This document shows positions 17,759-26,837 of a stretch of DNA of 64,000 nt, piece by piece. The position numbers and the translations under genes were made by a program. Origin of the DNA: Bdellovibrio bacteriovorus W (lineage in GTDB: Bacteria; Bdellovibrionota; Bdellovibrionia; Bdellovibrionales; Bdellovibrionaceae); the NCBI GenBank assembly GCA_000525675.1, contig CP002190.1:434001-498000 (forward strand), written 5' to 3'. Within the stretch, counting starts at the first letter, position 1, and each line of letters starts with the position of its first letter. The notes below the pieces were generated by a model. That model did not search any database. It worked only from the letters and a program-made list of their open reading frames with translations, and was not told the origin of the DNA.

Positions 17759-18067
17759 GTGAAACTAAAAAAACTTTTCATCGTAGCAATTCTATTTTCG
17801 GTGATCGGTTGTCAGACAGTTCCAGCCCCCATTGAGGATTATTCTTTAGCTCGAGCCGCATTAAGTGCGGCTCGTTCTGTTCAAGCCGCCCGTCATTCGC
17901 CAGGTCACTGGCATCAAGCCGAAGAGGCGTACCGCAAAGGTAAAATCTATTTTGAGGATCGCGATTATGCGAAAGCCCGCGAGCAATTTATTAAAGCTCG
18001 CCACGCTGCTGAGAGAGCTGAAAACTCGGCACGATTGATTCGTCAAAGAACTGGAGATATTCTATGA
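17759..18067 (+). CDS. DUF4398-type small lipoprotein
   Basis: A 102-residue lipoprotein with GTG start and lipobox VIG-C18. The rest is helical with SLARAALSAARSVQA and an AEEAYRKGKIYFEDRDYAKAREQFIKA-like TPR half, as in the DUF4398 family found next to pal in delta-proteobacteria-like genomes. It overlaps the next gene by 4 bp. A Tol-Pal or envelope role is inferred from neighbours. Confidence 0.75.
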   Translation: MKLKKLFIVAILFSVIGCQTVPAPIEDYSLARAALSAARSVQAARHSPGHWHQAEEAYRKGKIYFEDRDYAKAREQFIKARHAAERAENSARLIRQRTGDIL

Positions 18068-18750
18068 AGTTTCTACTTCCACTAATAGCATTGAGTTTTG
18101 TACTTACAGGTTGTCTTAAAACTCGTAACGATGTTCGTGAGAACGAGCAAAGAACGGTGATGCAGCAACAGGTGGTAACTCTTCAGAAAACCAATGCCGA
18201 CGCGGCTTCTCGCTTAGGCGATGTGGACGAGCAAATTCGTTATCTCAATGGACGAGTTGAAGTTTTAGAAAATCGCTTAGCACAATCTAATAACGGTGTT
18301 GAACACGCATTCAAAGCATCTCAGGAACAAAACCGTGATCTAAGTCAGAAAGTTATCCTTTTGCAGGAAGCTTTGACGAAGATGGAAAAGGACGTATTTG
18401 CGCTGAATTCAGAAATTCAGTCCTTAAAAGCGCAAAAGGCCGCTGCCGCTCAGGCCGAGGCTGCCGCAGCTAAGCAACAATCTAAAAAGAACGGCTATGA
18501 GCTGGGCGAAGAGCATTTCAATAAAAAAGACTGGAAACAGGCGATTCTTAGCTACCAAAAATACCGCGATTCAAATGCGAAAGGTCCTAAGTTTGCTGAC
18601 GCCACTTACAAAATCGGTGTGAGTTTTCAAGAATTAGGCATGAAAGACGAAGCAAAGACCTTTTATGACGAGGTTGTGAGCAAATTTCCGAAGTCAGAAG
18701 AAGCAAGACGTGCTAAGATCCGCTTGAAAGGTTTAAGCGGTAAAAAATAG
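18064..18750 (+). CDS. CpoB/YbgF-like Tol-Pal coordinator lipoprotein
   Basis: A 228-residue protein: lipobox LTG-C17, a long coiled coil (about 30-135) that trimerises YbgF-type proteins, an Ala/Gln linker, then TPR repeats (about 145-225: GEEHFNKKDWKQAILSYQKY and KIGVSFQELGMKDEAKTFY). CpoB links Tol-Pal to septal wall synthesis in E. coli. E. coli CpoB is periplasmic and not lipidated, so the Cys anchor is a difference. Third gene of the pal operon. Confidence 0.8.
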   Translation: MKFLLPLIALSFVLTGCLKTRNDVRENEQRTVMQQQVVTLQKTNADAASRLGDVDEQIRYLNGRVEVLENRLAQSNNGVEHAFKASQEQNRDLSQKVILLQEALTKMEKDVFALNSEIQSLKAQKAAAAQAEAAAAKQQSKKNGYELGEEHFNKKDWKQAILSYQKYRDSNAKGPKFADATYKIGVSFQELGMKDEAKTFYDEVVSKFPKSEEARRAKIRLKGLSGKK

Positions 18751-18757
18751 TTGAGCA

Positions 18758-19798
18758 GTGGCAATTAATAAAGTTTTAGCGATTGAAACGAGTTGTGATG
18801 ATACTTCGGTAGCAGTGGTGGATAAAGAGGGATGGGTGCACTCAGTGGTGGCCGCCTCTCAGGATCTAGAGCACGAGCTATACGGTGGAATCGTCCCAGA
18901 AATCGCGGCCCGCAATCACTCCTTAGCCTTAATTCCTCTTATTGAGGAAGCCCTCTCTAAAGCTCAGTGTACATGGAAAGATATCGACGGCATCGCGGTC
19001 ACCAATCGACCGGGGCTTGTCGGTGCCCTTATCGTGGGTTTAGTGACAGCTAAGGCCTTATCTCAGGCAAAAGGGATTCCTTTTTTAGGTGTTAATCACC
19101 TTGAAGGTCATCTACTAGCTCCTTTTTTAAAAGATTCTCAATACGCACCTCCTGAAGATTTTGGTTACCCTTATGTGGGCCTTGCAATCAGCGGGGGGCA
19201 TACAAGCCTTTATCAAATCAAGGGACTTGGTGATTATAAAGTTCTTGGGACAACCAAGGACGACGCTGCAGGGGAGTGTTTCGATAAGTTTGCAAAAATG
19301 GCAGGCTTAGGATTCCCTGGTGGAGTTCGAGTGGATAAGTTAGCAAAAACAGGGGACCCGACGAAGTTTGATTTCCCTCGCAGTATGCTGAACGATAGCT
19401 CTTTTGATATGAGTTTTTCAGGCTTGAAATCTTCTGGTCAGCGCATGATTGAAACTCTGGGGCCTGAAAAGGTTCAAGAAAATCTTCCAGATCTTTGCGC
19501 TTCTTTTCAAGAGGCCATTGTTGATGTTCTATTAGCAAAACTTGCTCGTGCAGCCAAAGTCTATCGCTCTAAAAGAGTGATTCTAACGGGTGGTGTAAGC
19601 GCAAACTCTCGCCTGCGTGCGCGCGCTGAAGAGTGGGCTGCAAAAAAAGGCCTTACTCTCGTAGTTCCTCCCATTCGTTATTGCACGGATAATGCGGCGA
19701 TGATCGGTTATGCAGGAATCTTAAGAATGAATGCTGGAGAATTTTCTGAAATGGAACTAGGACCTTCACCGCAAGCATTAGCATCGGATTTTAAATGA
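18758..19798 (+). CDS. tsaD: tRNA N6-threonylcarbamoyladenosine transferase TsaD
   Basis: A 346-residue ASKHA-fold protein with GTG start. VLAIETSCDDTSVAVV is the N-terminal motif, NHLEGHLLAPF contains the metal-binding HxxxH, and GGVSAN plus CTDNAAMIG are C-terminal signatures. It transfers threonylcarbamoyl to A37 of ANN-decoding tRNAs, with TsaB/TsaE elsewhere in the genome. The stop overlaps the rsmA start by 4 bp. Confidence 0.95.
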   Translation: MAINKVLAIETSCDDTSVAVVDKEGWVHSVVAASQDLEHELYGGIVPEIAARNHSLALIPLIEEALSKAQCTWKDIDGIAVTNRPGLVGALIVGLVTAKALSQAKGIPFLGVNHLEGHLLAPFLKDSQYAPPEDFGYPYVGLAISGGHTSLYQIKGLGDYKVLGTTKDDAAGECFDKFAKMAGLGFPGGVRVDKLAKTGDPTKFDFPRSMLNDSSFDMSFSGLKSSGQRMIETLGPEKVQENLPDLCASFQEAIVDVLLAKLARAAKVYRSKRVILTGGVSANSRLRARAEEWAAKKGLTLVVPPIRYCTDNAAMIGYAGILRMNAGEFSEMELGPSPQALASDFK

Positions 19799-20622
19799 GT
19801 ACAGCTAGACAAAGACTTGCCGTATCCCTTGAGGAGTTAGGCATTCTTGCTAAGAAATCCCTTGGTCAGAATTTTCTTATCAGTGACACCGTCATTGAGA
19901 GAATTATCAATCAGGTCAAAGAATATAAACCAGAAGCTTTAATTGAAGTGGGCCCGGGGCCAGGGGCTTTGACCTACTTCTTGCAGCAGATGAATCTACC
20001 TTTGCACATTGTTGAGTTGGATCGTGTGATCGCGGAATATTGGAGAGAAAAAGGTCTTACAATCACGGAAGGGGATGCCCTTAGGTTGGATTGGAAGACA
20101 TTGATTCCGTCTCACCAGCGCACGGTTTTTGTTAGCAATCTTCCGTACCAAATCTCTTCTTCGATTGTCATAGATCGATCGATGGACACGGAAGGTGTCG
20201 CTGCCATGGTTTTGATGTTTCAAAAAGAAGTGGCGCAAAGAATTCGGGCTCAGGCTAAAACAGAGTTCTATGGATTCTTAAGTGTTATCGCGCAAAGCTT
20301 TTGGGACATTCATACAGTTTCTGATGCGGGCCCTCGTGATTTTGATCCACCTCCAAAGGTGGCAAGCCGCGTGCTAGGATTTACGGCAAAAGATAAGGGA
20401 ATCAGTCAGCGAAAAGACTTCTTAACCTTTGTGAAGGCTGCTTTTGCACAAAGACGTAAACTCTTGAAAAAGAATTTATCTAGTCTTTATTCTCAAAAGG
20501 GAGTAACTGAAGAGCAGCTCATCGGCTGGCTGATTGAGATGGGACTTAAAGAAACAGCCAGAGCTGAAGAGCTCAGCCCAGAGCAGTTTTTAGTTTTGTA
20601 CAAGAAATTTGGATATCAATAA
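19795..20622 (+). CDS. rsmA: 16S rRNA dimethyladenosine transferase RsmA (KsgA)
   Basis: A 275-residue methyltransferase. SLGQNFLIS is the typical N-terminus, EVGPGPGALT is SAM motif I, and NLPYQISS is the catalytic NLPY motif; a helical C-terminal domain with the FAQRRKLLKKNL signature binds 16S helix 45. It dimethylates A1518/A1519 late in 30S assembly. It shares its last base with the smpB start codon. Confidence 0.95.
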   Translation: MSTARQRLAVSLEELGILAKKSLGQNFLISDTVIERIINQVKEYKPEALIEVGPGPGALTYFLQQMNLPLHIVELDRVIAEYWREKGLTITEGDALRLDWKTLIPSHQRTVFVSNLPYQISSSIVIDRSMDTEGVAAMVLMFQKEVAQRIRAQAKTEFYGFLSVIAQSFWDIHTVSDAGPRDFDPPPKVASRVLGFTAKDKGISQRKDFLTFVKAAFAQRRKLLKKNLSSLYSQKGVTEEQLIGWLIEMGLKETARAEELSPEQFLVLYKKFGYQ

Positions 20623-21074
20623 TGAGTATTTTGATCGTTCAAGATAACAAAAAAGCGAGATTCGACTTCACGATCGTTGAGACCTTCGAAGCAGGGCTGC
20701 AACTGATGGGGAGTGAAGTGAAATCGTTGCGCAATAAAGATGTGCAACTGAAGGATTCTTATATCACTTTTAAGAATAACGAAGCTTTTTTGCAGAACGC
20801 TCATATCGCTGAATACAAGGCTTCTAGCTATAATAATCACGCTCCAGAGCGTTTACGTAAACTTCTTTTGAATCGCAAAGAATTAGATAAAATTTTCGGT
20901 GCGATGAGAGAGAAGGGTTACACTTGCGTGCCGTTAAAAATTTATTTTAAAAATGGGCGAGCCAAATTAGAAATTGCTTTGGCGAAGGGTAAGAAAACCC
21001 ACGATAAGCGTGAGGCGATTAAGAAGCGCGACGTTTCTGATCAAATTCGCTCAAGCTTACGACGTTCTCGCTAG
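20622..21074 (+). CDS. smpB: SsrA-binding protein SmpB
   Basis: A 150-residue tmRNA partner for ribosome rescue. KARFDFTIVETFEAGLQLMGSEVKSLR, the YITFKNNEAFLQNAHIAEY block and the basic C-terminal tail with KKTHDKREAIKKRD are family hallmarks. The ATG overlaps the rsmA stop. The last 56 bp, encoding the functionally important C-terminal tail, also encode the end of a convergent gene on the other strand. No ssrA gene was found in this window. Confidence 0.95.
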   Translation: MSILIVQDNKKARFDFTIVETFEAGLQLMGSEVKSLRNKDVQLKDSYITFKNNEAFLQNAHIAEYKASSYNNHAPERLRKLLLNRKELDKIFGAMREKGYTCVPLKIYFKNGRAKLEIALAKGKKTHDKREAIKKRDVSDQIRSSLRRSR

Positions 21075-21678
21075 TCATAAGCTCTTCTTGTATACCTAAA
21101 GAGTTCTGTTTGTCAGTGAGTAACTGCTTCCAGATAGCATAGGACTCTCGGTCCATAGAGTTGATATCGATTTTCTTTAACAACTCAACTTCTTTAAAGC
21201 TGCGCTCTTGCAAGCTTTTATAAAGATATTCATAGGTAAGACTGAGTTCTTTAAAGTCTTCAGCTTCATCTAAGTAAAAATCATCAACATTGAGTTTTCC
21301 CGCAGAGACTTGGAACATATGTTTTTCGATGGCGACTATCGGAGTCAGAAGCTGCTTTGTGACTCGAAGACTTAGGTAAAGGACAAGGCCACAAATTGTC
21401 GAAAAGCCCAAGACAAAGAACGCCTTCAGCCACATCAATTCGCGTTCAAGGTGTTCGACTAATTGCGGTTGAGTATCGAAAGCAAGATTTCTAAAAAGAT
21501 CATAGTTCTGAGAAATAAAGAAATAGCTAGGTGCAAAGAAGAAAAAGCATCCGCCAGCAATAGCGGTTAGGAAATACCAACAATACTTATACTGAAAATT
21601 TCTATTCAATATAAAGCGCGATGGTGCTCGCTGTGTATGTGATATTTGGGGTTCGATGACTCTTCTTCCGTAAAACAT
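21019..21678 (-). CDS. two-span membrane protein with HAMP-like domain
   Basis: A 219-residue protein with two membrane helices (about 30-53 and 82-107), an extracytoplasmic loop of about 30 residues between them, and a HAMP-like segment after the second helix (LLTPIVAIEKHMFQVSAGKLNVDDF), then a coiled coil. There is no kinase or methyl-accepting module, so it may be a signal-coupling remnant or partner of a separate protein. Its 3' end overlaps smpB by 56 bp. Confidence 0.7.
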   Translation of the reverse strand: MFYGRRVIEPQISHTQRAPSRFILNRNFQYKYCWYFLTAIAGGCFFFFAPSYFFISQNYDLFRNLAFDTQPQLVEHLERELMWLKAFFVLGFSTICGLVLYLSLRVTKQLLTPIVAIEKHMFQVSAGKLNVDDFYLDEAEDFKELSLTYEYLYKSLQERSFKEVELLKKIDINSMDRESYAIWKQLLTDKQNSLGIQEELMTSENVVSLSEFDQKRRAS

Positions 21679-21752
21679 ACTTCTTGTATCGGCAGAGCTC
21701 TCAGAATAATGAGTCTAAACTTCTCAATCAGAGACAAACTAGACTAGTCGAT

Positions 21753-22430
21753 TTACCAGCTTTTGAAATACCTTTTATGAATTTCCATTGTGATTGCAAA
21801 AAGCTTGTTTTCAGTGATGGCATCTAGGGGAGTGAACTCAATTCCAAATGTTTGGATAAACTGATTTCCCTCATCGACCTTAATATGGCGAACTAGACCT
21901 TGAACAGCAAAGGGTGTTTTATTGTCGATTTGTAGATTGCCGATGACAGCATCTCCTACTTTCATCAGGGGATTTTTTAGCTGATAAACTACGCGGCATC
22001 CCTGGCTACTGAGGTCGGCAAGTTTACCGGCAATTTTTTGAGGAGCCCCGTTCACTTCGGCGATATCGTAAGTCGCAGCAAATCCTGATGGAATTTTCAC
22101 TCGGTAGTTCTGTCTTCTTTGCAGATGCCAAAGCTCTGCGGGAATTCCGATGCGCAATTTTCCTTCATGCAGAGCCGCCTTAGCTTTGAAGTAATACTTT
22201 TCTCCACCGATAAAAAAGTATCCCAGATACTCTTCTTGGGGACTTAAGGGGCTGCCTTGAAATTGGCATTCAAGGATTTGTAGAGAGGAAAGATAAAGAG
22301 CTGCCTTCACTTTGCAGAGACTATCAGCATGGCCTTTACAGATAATCTCTGCCTTGGCCTGCGCTAAGTCTTGCCACAACTTTATTTTTTCTTCAGGTCT
22401 GCTGACGAGGCTGAAGATGTCCTTATCCAT
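21753..22430 (-). CDS. PilZ-domain c-di-GMP receptor
   Basis: A 225-residue cytosolic protein. An N-terminal YcgR-like beta domain (about 1-105) precedes a PilZ domain with the c-di-GMP motifs RRQNYRV (RxxxR) and DLSSQGC (D/N-x-S-x-x-G). YcgR-type proteins adjust flagellar or pilus motors when c-di-GMP rises; predators in this group use many PilZ proteins in the attack/growth switch. Its start lies inside the end of the RlmM-like gene upstream (49-bp overlap). Confidence 0.88.
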   Translation of the reverse strand: MDKDIFSLVSRPEEKIKLWQDLAQAKAEIICKGHADSLCKVKAALYLSSLQILECQFQGSPLSPQEEYLGYFFIGGEKYYFKAKAALHEGKLRIGIPAELWHLQRRQNYRVKIPSGFAATYDIAEVNGAPQKIAGKLADLSSQGCRVVYQLKNPLMKVGDAVIGNLQIDNKTPFAVQGLVRHIKVDEGNQFIQTFGIEFTPLDAITENKLFAITMEIHKRYFKSW

Positions 22431-23305
22431 AAGGTGACCTCATGTTTATTGTGGTGAAGGTGGATAATTTTAGCATTATCGAGTTCTTTGAACTTTGCAA
22501 GAGATTCGAAGTCTGTCTTGCCTTGGAATTTGATAGTGCATACAAAATTCTCACACAGGCCGGACTCTTGCCACTGCCGAATCAGAGTATAAAGTTTTTC
22601 TGGATAGCAGATGATATCAGAGAAGAACCAATCAATTTTTCCAATGTCTTCGGGTTTGATCGTAAAGGCGTTAGTTTGAATAAATTCAATTCTGGGCAAA
22701 CGAGCTATATGTTCTGCCAGTGGAGCACGGTCAATACTGACAACGTTGCAGCCAATAGACTGAAGAACCCATGTCCACCCCCCAGGGCAACTTCCAAAAT
22801 CGACGACGCGTTCGCCTTTTTTGGGTTTTATGCCATAGACTGTGAAAAACTCCCAAAGCTTTAGGTAGGCTCGAGAAGGAGGAGTCTTTTTATCCTCATT
22901 AAACTGCACTTCACCCAAAGGAAAAACGGAATTTGTTCGCGGAGCTGCTAAAAGCGTATTGCGATCAATTAAGCACCAAGCTCCAAGCTCTGTCTGTGGA
23001 AGAGGAGCTAAGAAATCTATGACTTTCGATTTCAGTTTTGGAAGTTGGTCTTGGATCAGTTGAGCACGGCGATGATTCTCAAGGGGGTAGTTACACCAGA
23101 TCTTGCCTTGGTTTTTTAAGAAACGCGATGCTTCGCCAATGGATTCAAATTTAAAGATTTCAACATCGTACCAAATACATTGAGCCCAGATAGACTCCTG
23201 CAAAGGACCATTTGTAAGAACTAGGTTGCCGTGAACTGCTTCAACATTTTGAAGTTCTTGAAGCAGTTCCGGTAGAAATTTTTCAGGTGCAAGATAAGCA
23301 AACAT
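22382..23305 (-). CDS. RlmM-like 23S rRNA 2'-O-ribose methyltransferase
   Basis: A 307-residue protein. The C-terminal FtsJ-type domain has VVDFGSCPGGWTWVLQ (SAM motif I), VVSIDRAPL (acidic strand 2), DWFFSDI (catalytic Asp strand) and FVCTIKFQG (catalytic Lys), consistent with a K-D-K-E methyltransferase. The N-terminal half resembles the THUMP-type RNA-binding region of RlmM (C2498 of 23S rRNA) but is short. RlmM is the best guess. Confidence 0.78.
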   Translation of the reverse strand: MFAYLAPEKFLPELLQELQNVEAVHGNLVLTNGPLQESIWAQCIWYDVEIFKFESIGEASRFLKNQGKIWCNYPLENHRRAQLIQDQLPKLKSKVIDFLAPLPQTELGAWCLIDRNTLLAAPRTNSVFPLGEVQFNEDKKTPPSRAYLKLWEFFTVYGIKPKKGERVVDFGSCPGGWTWVLQSIGCNVVSIDRAPLAEHIARLPRIEFIQTNAFTIKPEDIGKIDWFFSDIICYPEKLYTLIRQWQESGLCENFVCTIKFQGKTDFESLAKFKELDNAKIIHLHHNKHEVTLWIRTSSASSADLKKK

Positions 23306-23322
23306 TTAAGCGCAATATAAAT

Positions 23323-23625
23323 CTATGCGGCCTTTGTTGCAACAGCGGGATTTAGAAGCCCACGTTGTTGCCAAGTTTGCATGCAGTCGTTCCAAAACTT
23401 TTCACGGATTTTGATTTCCGCAGGTCCCATTTTTACTTTGGGAAAGTCTTGAGCTGTGAAGTGGGTACCGAACTGTTCCTCAGAGCAACCTCTGACAACT
23501 TTAAGCATGAGGTTGAAATGTGCTTCTGTCATGGGCTTGTTATCGACAAGCATTTTGCGCAAACCTGCCTCAGGGGTATGAAGAAGAAAGCTGTAAAGAC
23601 CGGCTGTATCGTACTGTTGACTCAT
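23323..23625 (-). CDS. hypothetical small helical protein
   Basis: A 100-residue soluble helical protein just upstream of the RlmM-like gene on the same strand (17 bp). Tyr, Trp and two Cys occur but no recognised binding motif. The layout recalls truncated globin-sized folds (PMTEAHFNLMLKVV), yet the required heme residues cannot be assigned. Function unknown. Confidence 0.6.
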   Translation of the reverse strand: MSQQYDTAGLYSFLLHTPEAGLRKMLVDNKPMTEAHFNLMLKVVRGCSEEQFGTHFTAQDFPKVKMGPAEIKIREKFWNDCMQTWQQRGLLNPAVATKAA

Positions 23626-23815
23626 TTTGAGACTCCTTGTTTTTAACGATGACCCTTTTATTATCGGCTATTTTCTATTCTCCTTAATAACGTGTGTGTG
23701 AACGCTTATGGCTTTCAGCGAGATTCTTGCCAGAAAATAATTTTTTTGAAAAAAGTGCGTCTAGGTTACGTCTAGTTCTCGTTAAGGTCCTTTTTCTGTC
23801 TCCGATGCGAATGGC

Positions 23816-25063
23816 ATGGAAACAAAAAACGGAACACAAAAAATTTTAGCAGCCTTGTTGTTCTTAGCAATGCAAGGGACCGCCTTAGAGTCGTTTGCAA
23901 TGTCTAAGAAGAAGCCGGCACCAGCTCCGACTCAGCCCGCTCCGAAACCTACACCGCCGCCCGTGTCGACGCCGACGCCGACACCTCCTGCGCCTGCTCC
24001 TGAGCCAACACCGCCGCGCGATCCAGCAGGTGTGGTGGATCCGGTGATACCAAATGGTTATAACGTCTTTAGAGAAGTCTCTTACCCTGTGGGTTCGACT
24101 GTGGATAACTACTATAAAAGTTATCGCGAGCTCATTCCGCAAAGAAACGCGCAAGAAGCTTATAAGACAGATCTCTGTGATCCAGAGTTAGATCGTAATG
24201 ATCGCTTTGCTGATAGGGTGGCTTATGCTGTTGAAGTAAAAATGCAACCGTCTCGCGCCCAGTTAGGTTATGTGGCGTCTTATTTTAATTTAAATAAAGA
24301 TGTAAATACCTATATGCCAAACAGCTTGATCTCGCATCCTCTGTGCAATGTTACGGCAAGCACTTTAAATACGACGTTGAATGGAAAAAAAGTTCCCTCA
24401 GCAGATGTTATTCGTAAGGTGAACTTGTTTGCTGATACTATGAATGAGTACCGCAGGCAGGCCTTAGCGGGACAAGCTGAGGGCTACGTTAAGGCATCAA
24501 AGCTTTGGTCAAAGTATATGATGTGTCTGAGTTACGGAGAGTCTTTAACGACAGCCGATACAACGAAGTCCAACTCTGTGGCTGCCAAGTATGCTCCATC
24601 TGGATATAGAAAACCAGCCGGAGTGAAGTTTTATGAAGATCCGCTTCAGCCGCAAGCCTCGAAGTTGAATATTGGTCTTTTCCAGTTCACGCCTGATGCG
24701 GGCGGAAATATCCAAGCATGTATCAGAGAGTGGAATCTTTTATATCCGAGCTGTAAGATCTCTCAAACTGCTTCAGCAGCGGAGATGATTCGTGTAGTAG
24801 GAAGTTCTCTACAAACGTTCAATGCGTTTTGCGGAGCTGCAAAGGTAACAGGCATGTTCGCTGTGCAAGTCAATGCAACGAGTGCAACGAACACGCATCC
24901 ATACAATGTGAATTCAAGTGGAAGTCTGAAAGCTCCAGCGCAAAGATGTGTGACCCCACACATGGCGACAGGGAAGACATATAATCACTTTGGGCCATTC
25001 CAGAATAGCACTGGAGAGAATCTCAATCAGGTTCTTACTTGTGTCTTTAATGGTGATTACTAG
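23816..25063 (+). CDS. exported proline-rich protein with transglycosylase-like motifs
   Basis: A 415-residue protein: signal peptide (cleavage near residue 28), a Pro/Ala/Thr linker (about 33-70) that could span the wall, then a globular domain with several Cys. MCLSYGESLTT (E242) followed by LNIGLFQFTPDAGG (287-) resembles the lysozyme/SLT layout of catalytic E-S and G-L-M-Q. This is a motif-level resemblance, not a family assignment. If right, it would cleave peptidoglycan during prey entry or exit. Confidence 0.6.
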   Translation: METKNGTQKILAALLFLAMQGTALESFAMSKKKPAPAPTQPAPKPTPPPVSTPTPTPPAPAPEPTPPRDPAGVVDPVIPNGYNVFREVSYPVGSTVDNYYKSYRELIPQRNAQEAYKTDLCDPELDRNDRFADRVAYAVEVKMQPSRAQLGYVASYFNLNKDVNTYMPNSLISHPLCNVTASTLNTTLNGKKVPSADVIRKVNLFADTMNEYRRQALAGQAEGYVKASKLWSKYMMCLSYGESLTTADTTKSNSVAAKYAPSGYRKPAGVKFYEDPLQPQASKLNIGLFQFTPDAGGNIQACIREWNLLYPSCKISQTASAAEMIRVVGSSLQTFNAFCGAAKVTGMFAVQVNATSATNTHPYNVNSSGSLKAPAQRCVTPHMATGKTYNHFGPFQNSTGENLNQVLTCVFNGDY

Positions 25064-25130
25064 TTAATTTTTGCATATGAGAAGTGTGTTTTCTAAGAAC
25101 GTTTAAGAATAAAACCACTTTAGAGAAAAT

Positions 25131-25163
25131 AAAAAAGCGAGCTCAATGAGCTCGCTTTTTTAT
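25131..25163. terminator. bidirectional terminator
   Basis: GCGAGCTC (25137-25144) pairs with GAGCTCGC (25148-25155) over AAT, with A6 before and T6 after, between convergent genes. Confidence 0.9.
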
Positions 25164-25184
25164 TTATGGATGTGCCAGTTAAAA

Positions 25185-25577
25185 CTATTCGATTGAGAAA
25201 AGTTTAACTTTTACATTAGGCTGTTTTTCTAAAGCTTTTTGCAAACAAGTTCTTGCTTGTGCAAAGTTAGACGTTGCAGCTCTTTGCGAGAACGTGATGA
25301 GTAAAGTGCCGTTTAAAGCGTCACCTGCTACAGAGCACTCTTCATTCATAAGACGGATCGCAGTGCCTTTAGAGAACTGAACTTCAGTGTCAGCAGCGTA
25401 ACGGAAGGCACAGCTAAAGAAAGAGCGTTCGCCAGTTGTGTCTTCAACTTTTTCTAGGCACTTTTCGTAGATCCCAGAAACTTCTCTTTCAATAGCAACA
25501 ACGTTGCCTAGTTTTGTGTCAGCAGCGAATGCTGAAAGACCGATCAAAGTTGCAATAGCAAATACCAGTGATTTCAT
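25185..25577 (-). CDS. exported hypothetical protein
   Basis: A 130-residue protein with a clear signal peptide (MKSLVFAIATLIGLSAFA) and four Cys in the mature part that could form two disulphides. AGAGGGGG stands before the start. Periplasmic or secreted; no family recognised. Confidence 0.7.
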   Translation of the reverse strand: MKSLVFAIATLIGLSAFAADTKLGNVVAIEREVSGIYEKCLEKVEDTTGERSFFSCAFRYAADTEVQFSKGTAIRLMNEECSVAGDALNGTLLITFSQRAATSNFAQARTCLQKALEKQPNVKVKLFSIE

Positions 25578-25832
25578 CGAAAACCCCCTCTTGAGTTAAT
25601 CCCCCTTAGCCTTTCACTAAAAGGAGGAGCAAAGAAGCTCTTTGGCGGCGTGTCTTAAAAAAAACTCCCTATTTCTGGGTTCTTAGCTATCTAGCAGGAA
25701 TTACAAGGGGTTTTAAGGACTTTAGGGGTCTTTTTTAGGTGTTTTTTGCAAAACGACAATATTGTCACAACCTTGTCTTTATTTTTGACGACGCAAGTTG
25801 TAGAAAGCTTTCAACTTTTCAAAGGGGGAAGC

Positions 25833-26738
25833 GTGAAAAGGTTATTGAGTATAGTTGCCGTGGGAATGTTGGCAACTCAAGCCTGGGCCCAAGAAAGCTC
25901 GACAACTCAGTCCACATCAAAAATGGGCAAGGTGTTAGAAAATAAAAAATTCTCTGAAGATCGAGATATCACTGACATTAAACTTCGCGCAGAATCCGGC
26001 TCTCTTTCTCGCTACTCTTTAAAATTCTCTCTTTCTTATTACGGCCCTCCAGTAGGGGACATCACCAACGACCGTCAGCCCAATCCAGATGGTTCCATTG
26101 GAAATAACGACACAGCAATTACAGGCTCTATCAGTGGACGCTATCGTATCGATTCTAAATCCGCCATTGGTGTGGGAACTGGAATGAGTTCTTTAACTCC
26201 TTTTCATGGATCGAAAAGAACGGATATCAAAACGCCGTTCATCAGCTATGACCGAAATGCTCGTCTGCAAACAGTGCAAATGCGGAACTCTTACAGCGCA
26301 TCCTTCACAACTGTTCAAGAATACTTAGATGTCGGGCAGGTAGGAACTGTAGGTTATAACAATAACCTCGTTTATAACTTAGGAAATTCTGGTTTTGCAG
26401 TAGGTTTGGAATCAAGCTTTTCAGGATTCGTTTACAATCGTGATTATGAAAAATCAGATCGCTCTGCGGGACGTTACTACTTAGGCTTCTACCCACAAGT
26501 TAAGTACAACCTGACAGATAAAATAGATATTTATTCTTCACTAGCAGTGAGCTTTACGAATCCACGCGCTCGCGAAGATGTGTGGACTCTGCACAACCGC
26601 ACACTTAGTGGAAGATTGGGTTCTGGGTTTGCTCTGACTCGTGATGTGTATATCTCAGGGTTCTTGAATTACTATCCAACGCAATTGAAAGCAGATTCGA
26701 CAACGATCTCTCTTTCTACGGTCTTCTCGATTTTATAA
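25833..26738 (+). CDS. outer-membrane beta-barrel-like exported protein
   Basis: A 301-residue protein starting at GTG 25833 behind AAGGGGG; the earlier in-frame ATG at 25746 would put a long non-signal stretch first. A signal peptide (VKRLLSIVAVGMLATQAWA) precedes many alternating-hydrophobicity strands rich in Tyr, Gly and Asn (for example SLKFSLSYYG and RYYLGFYPQVKYNL), as in transmembrane barrels. Substrate and family unknown. Confidence 0.75.
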   Translation: MKRLLSIVAVGMLATQAWAQESSTTQSTSKMGKVLENKKFSEDRDITDIKLRAESGSLSRYSLKFSLSYYGPPVGDITNDRQPNPDGSIGNNDTAITGSISGRYRIDSKSAIGVGTGMSSLTPFHGSKRTDIKTPFISYDRNARLQTVQMRNSYSASFTTVQEYLDVGQVGTVGYNNNLVYNLGNSGFAVGLESSFSGFVYNRDYEKSDRSAGRYYLGFYPQVKYNLTDKIDIYSSLAVSFTNPRAREDVWTLHNRTLSGRLGSGFALTRDVYISGFLNYYPTQLKADSTTISLSTVFSIL

Positions 26739-26770
26739 TCTAAAAATAAATTCGATGCTTCAAAAACGAA

Positions 26771-26803
26771 AAAACCAGAATCCCTCATGATTCTGGTTTT
26801 TGT
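26771..26803. terminator. terminator after the barrel gene
   Basis: A perfect 12-bp stem, AAAACCAGAATC (26771-26782) with GATTCTGGTTTT (26789-26800), and a 6-nt loop; usable from both strands. Confidence 0.9.
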
Positions 26804-26837
26804 TCGTTAATCTTCAGCTAATTTTGGAAGATCTTCG

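Noticed and set aside
22442-22864. 140-codon plus-strand ORF
   Set aside because: Lies wholly inside the RlmM-like gene, which has clear methyltransferase motifs.
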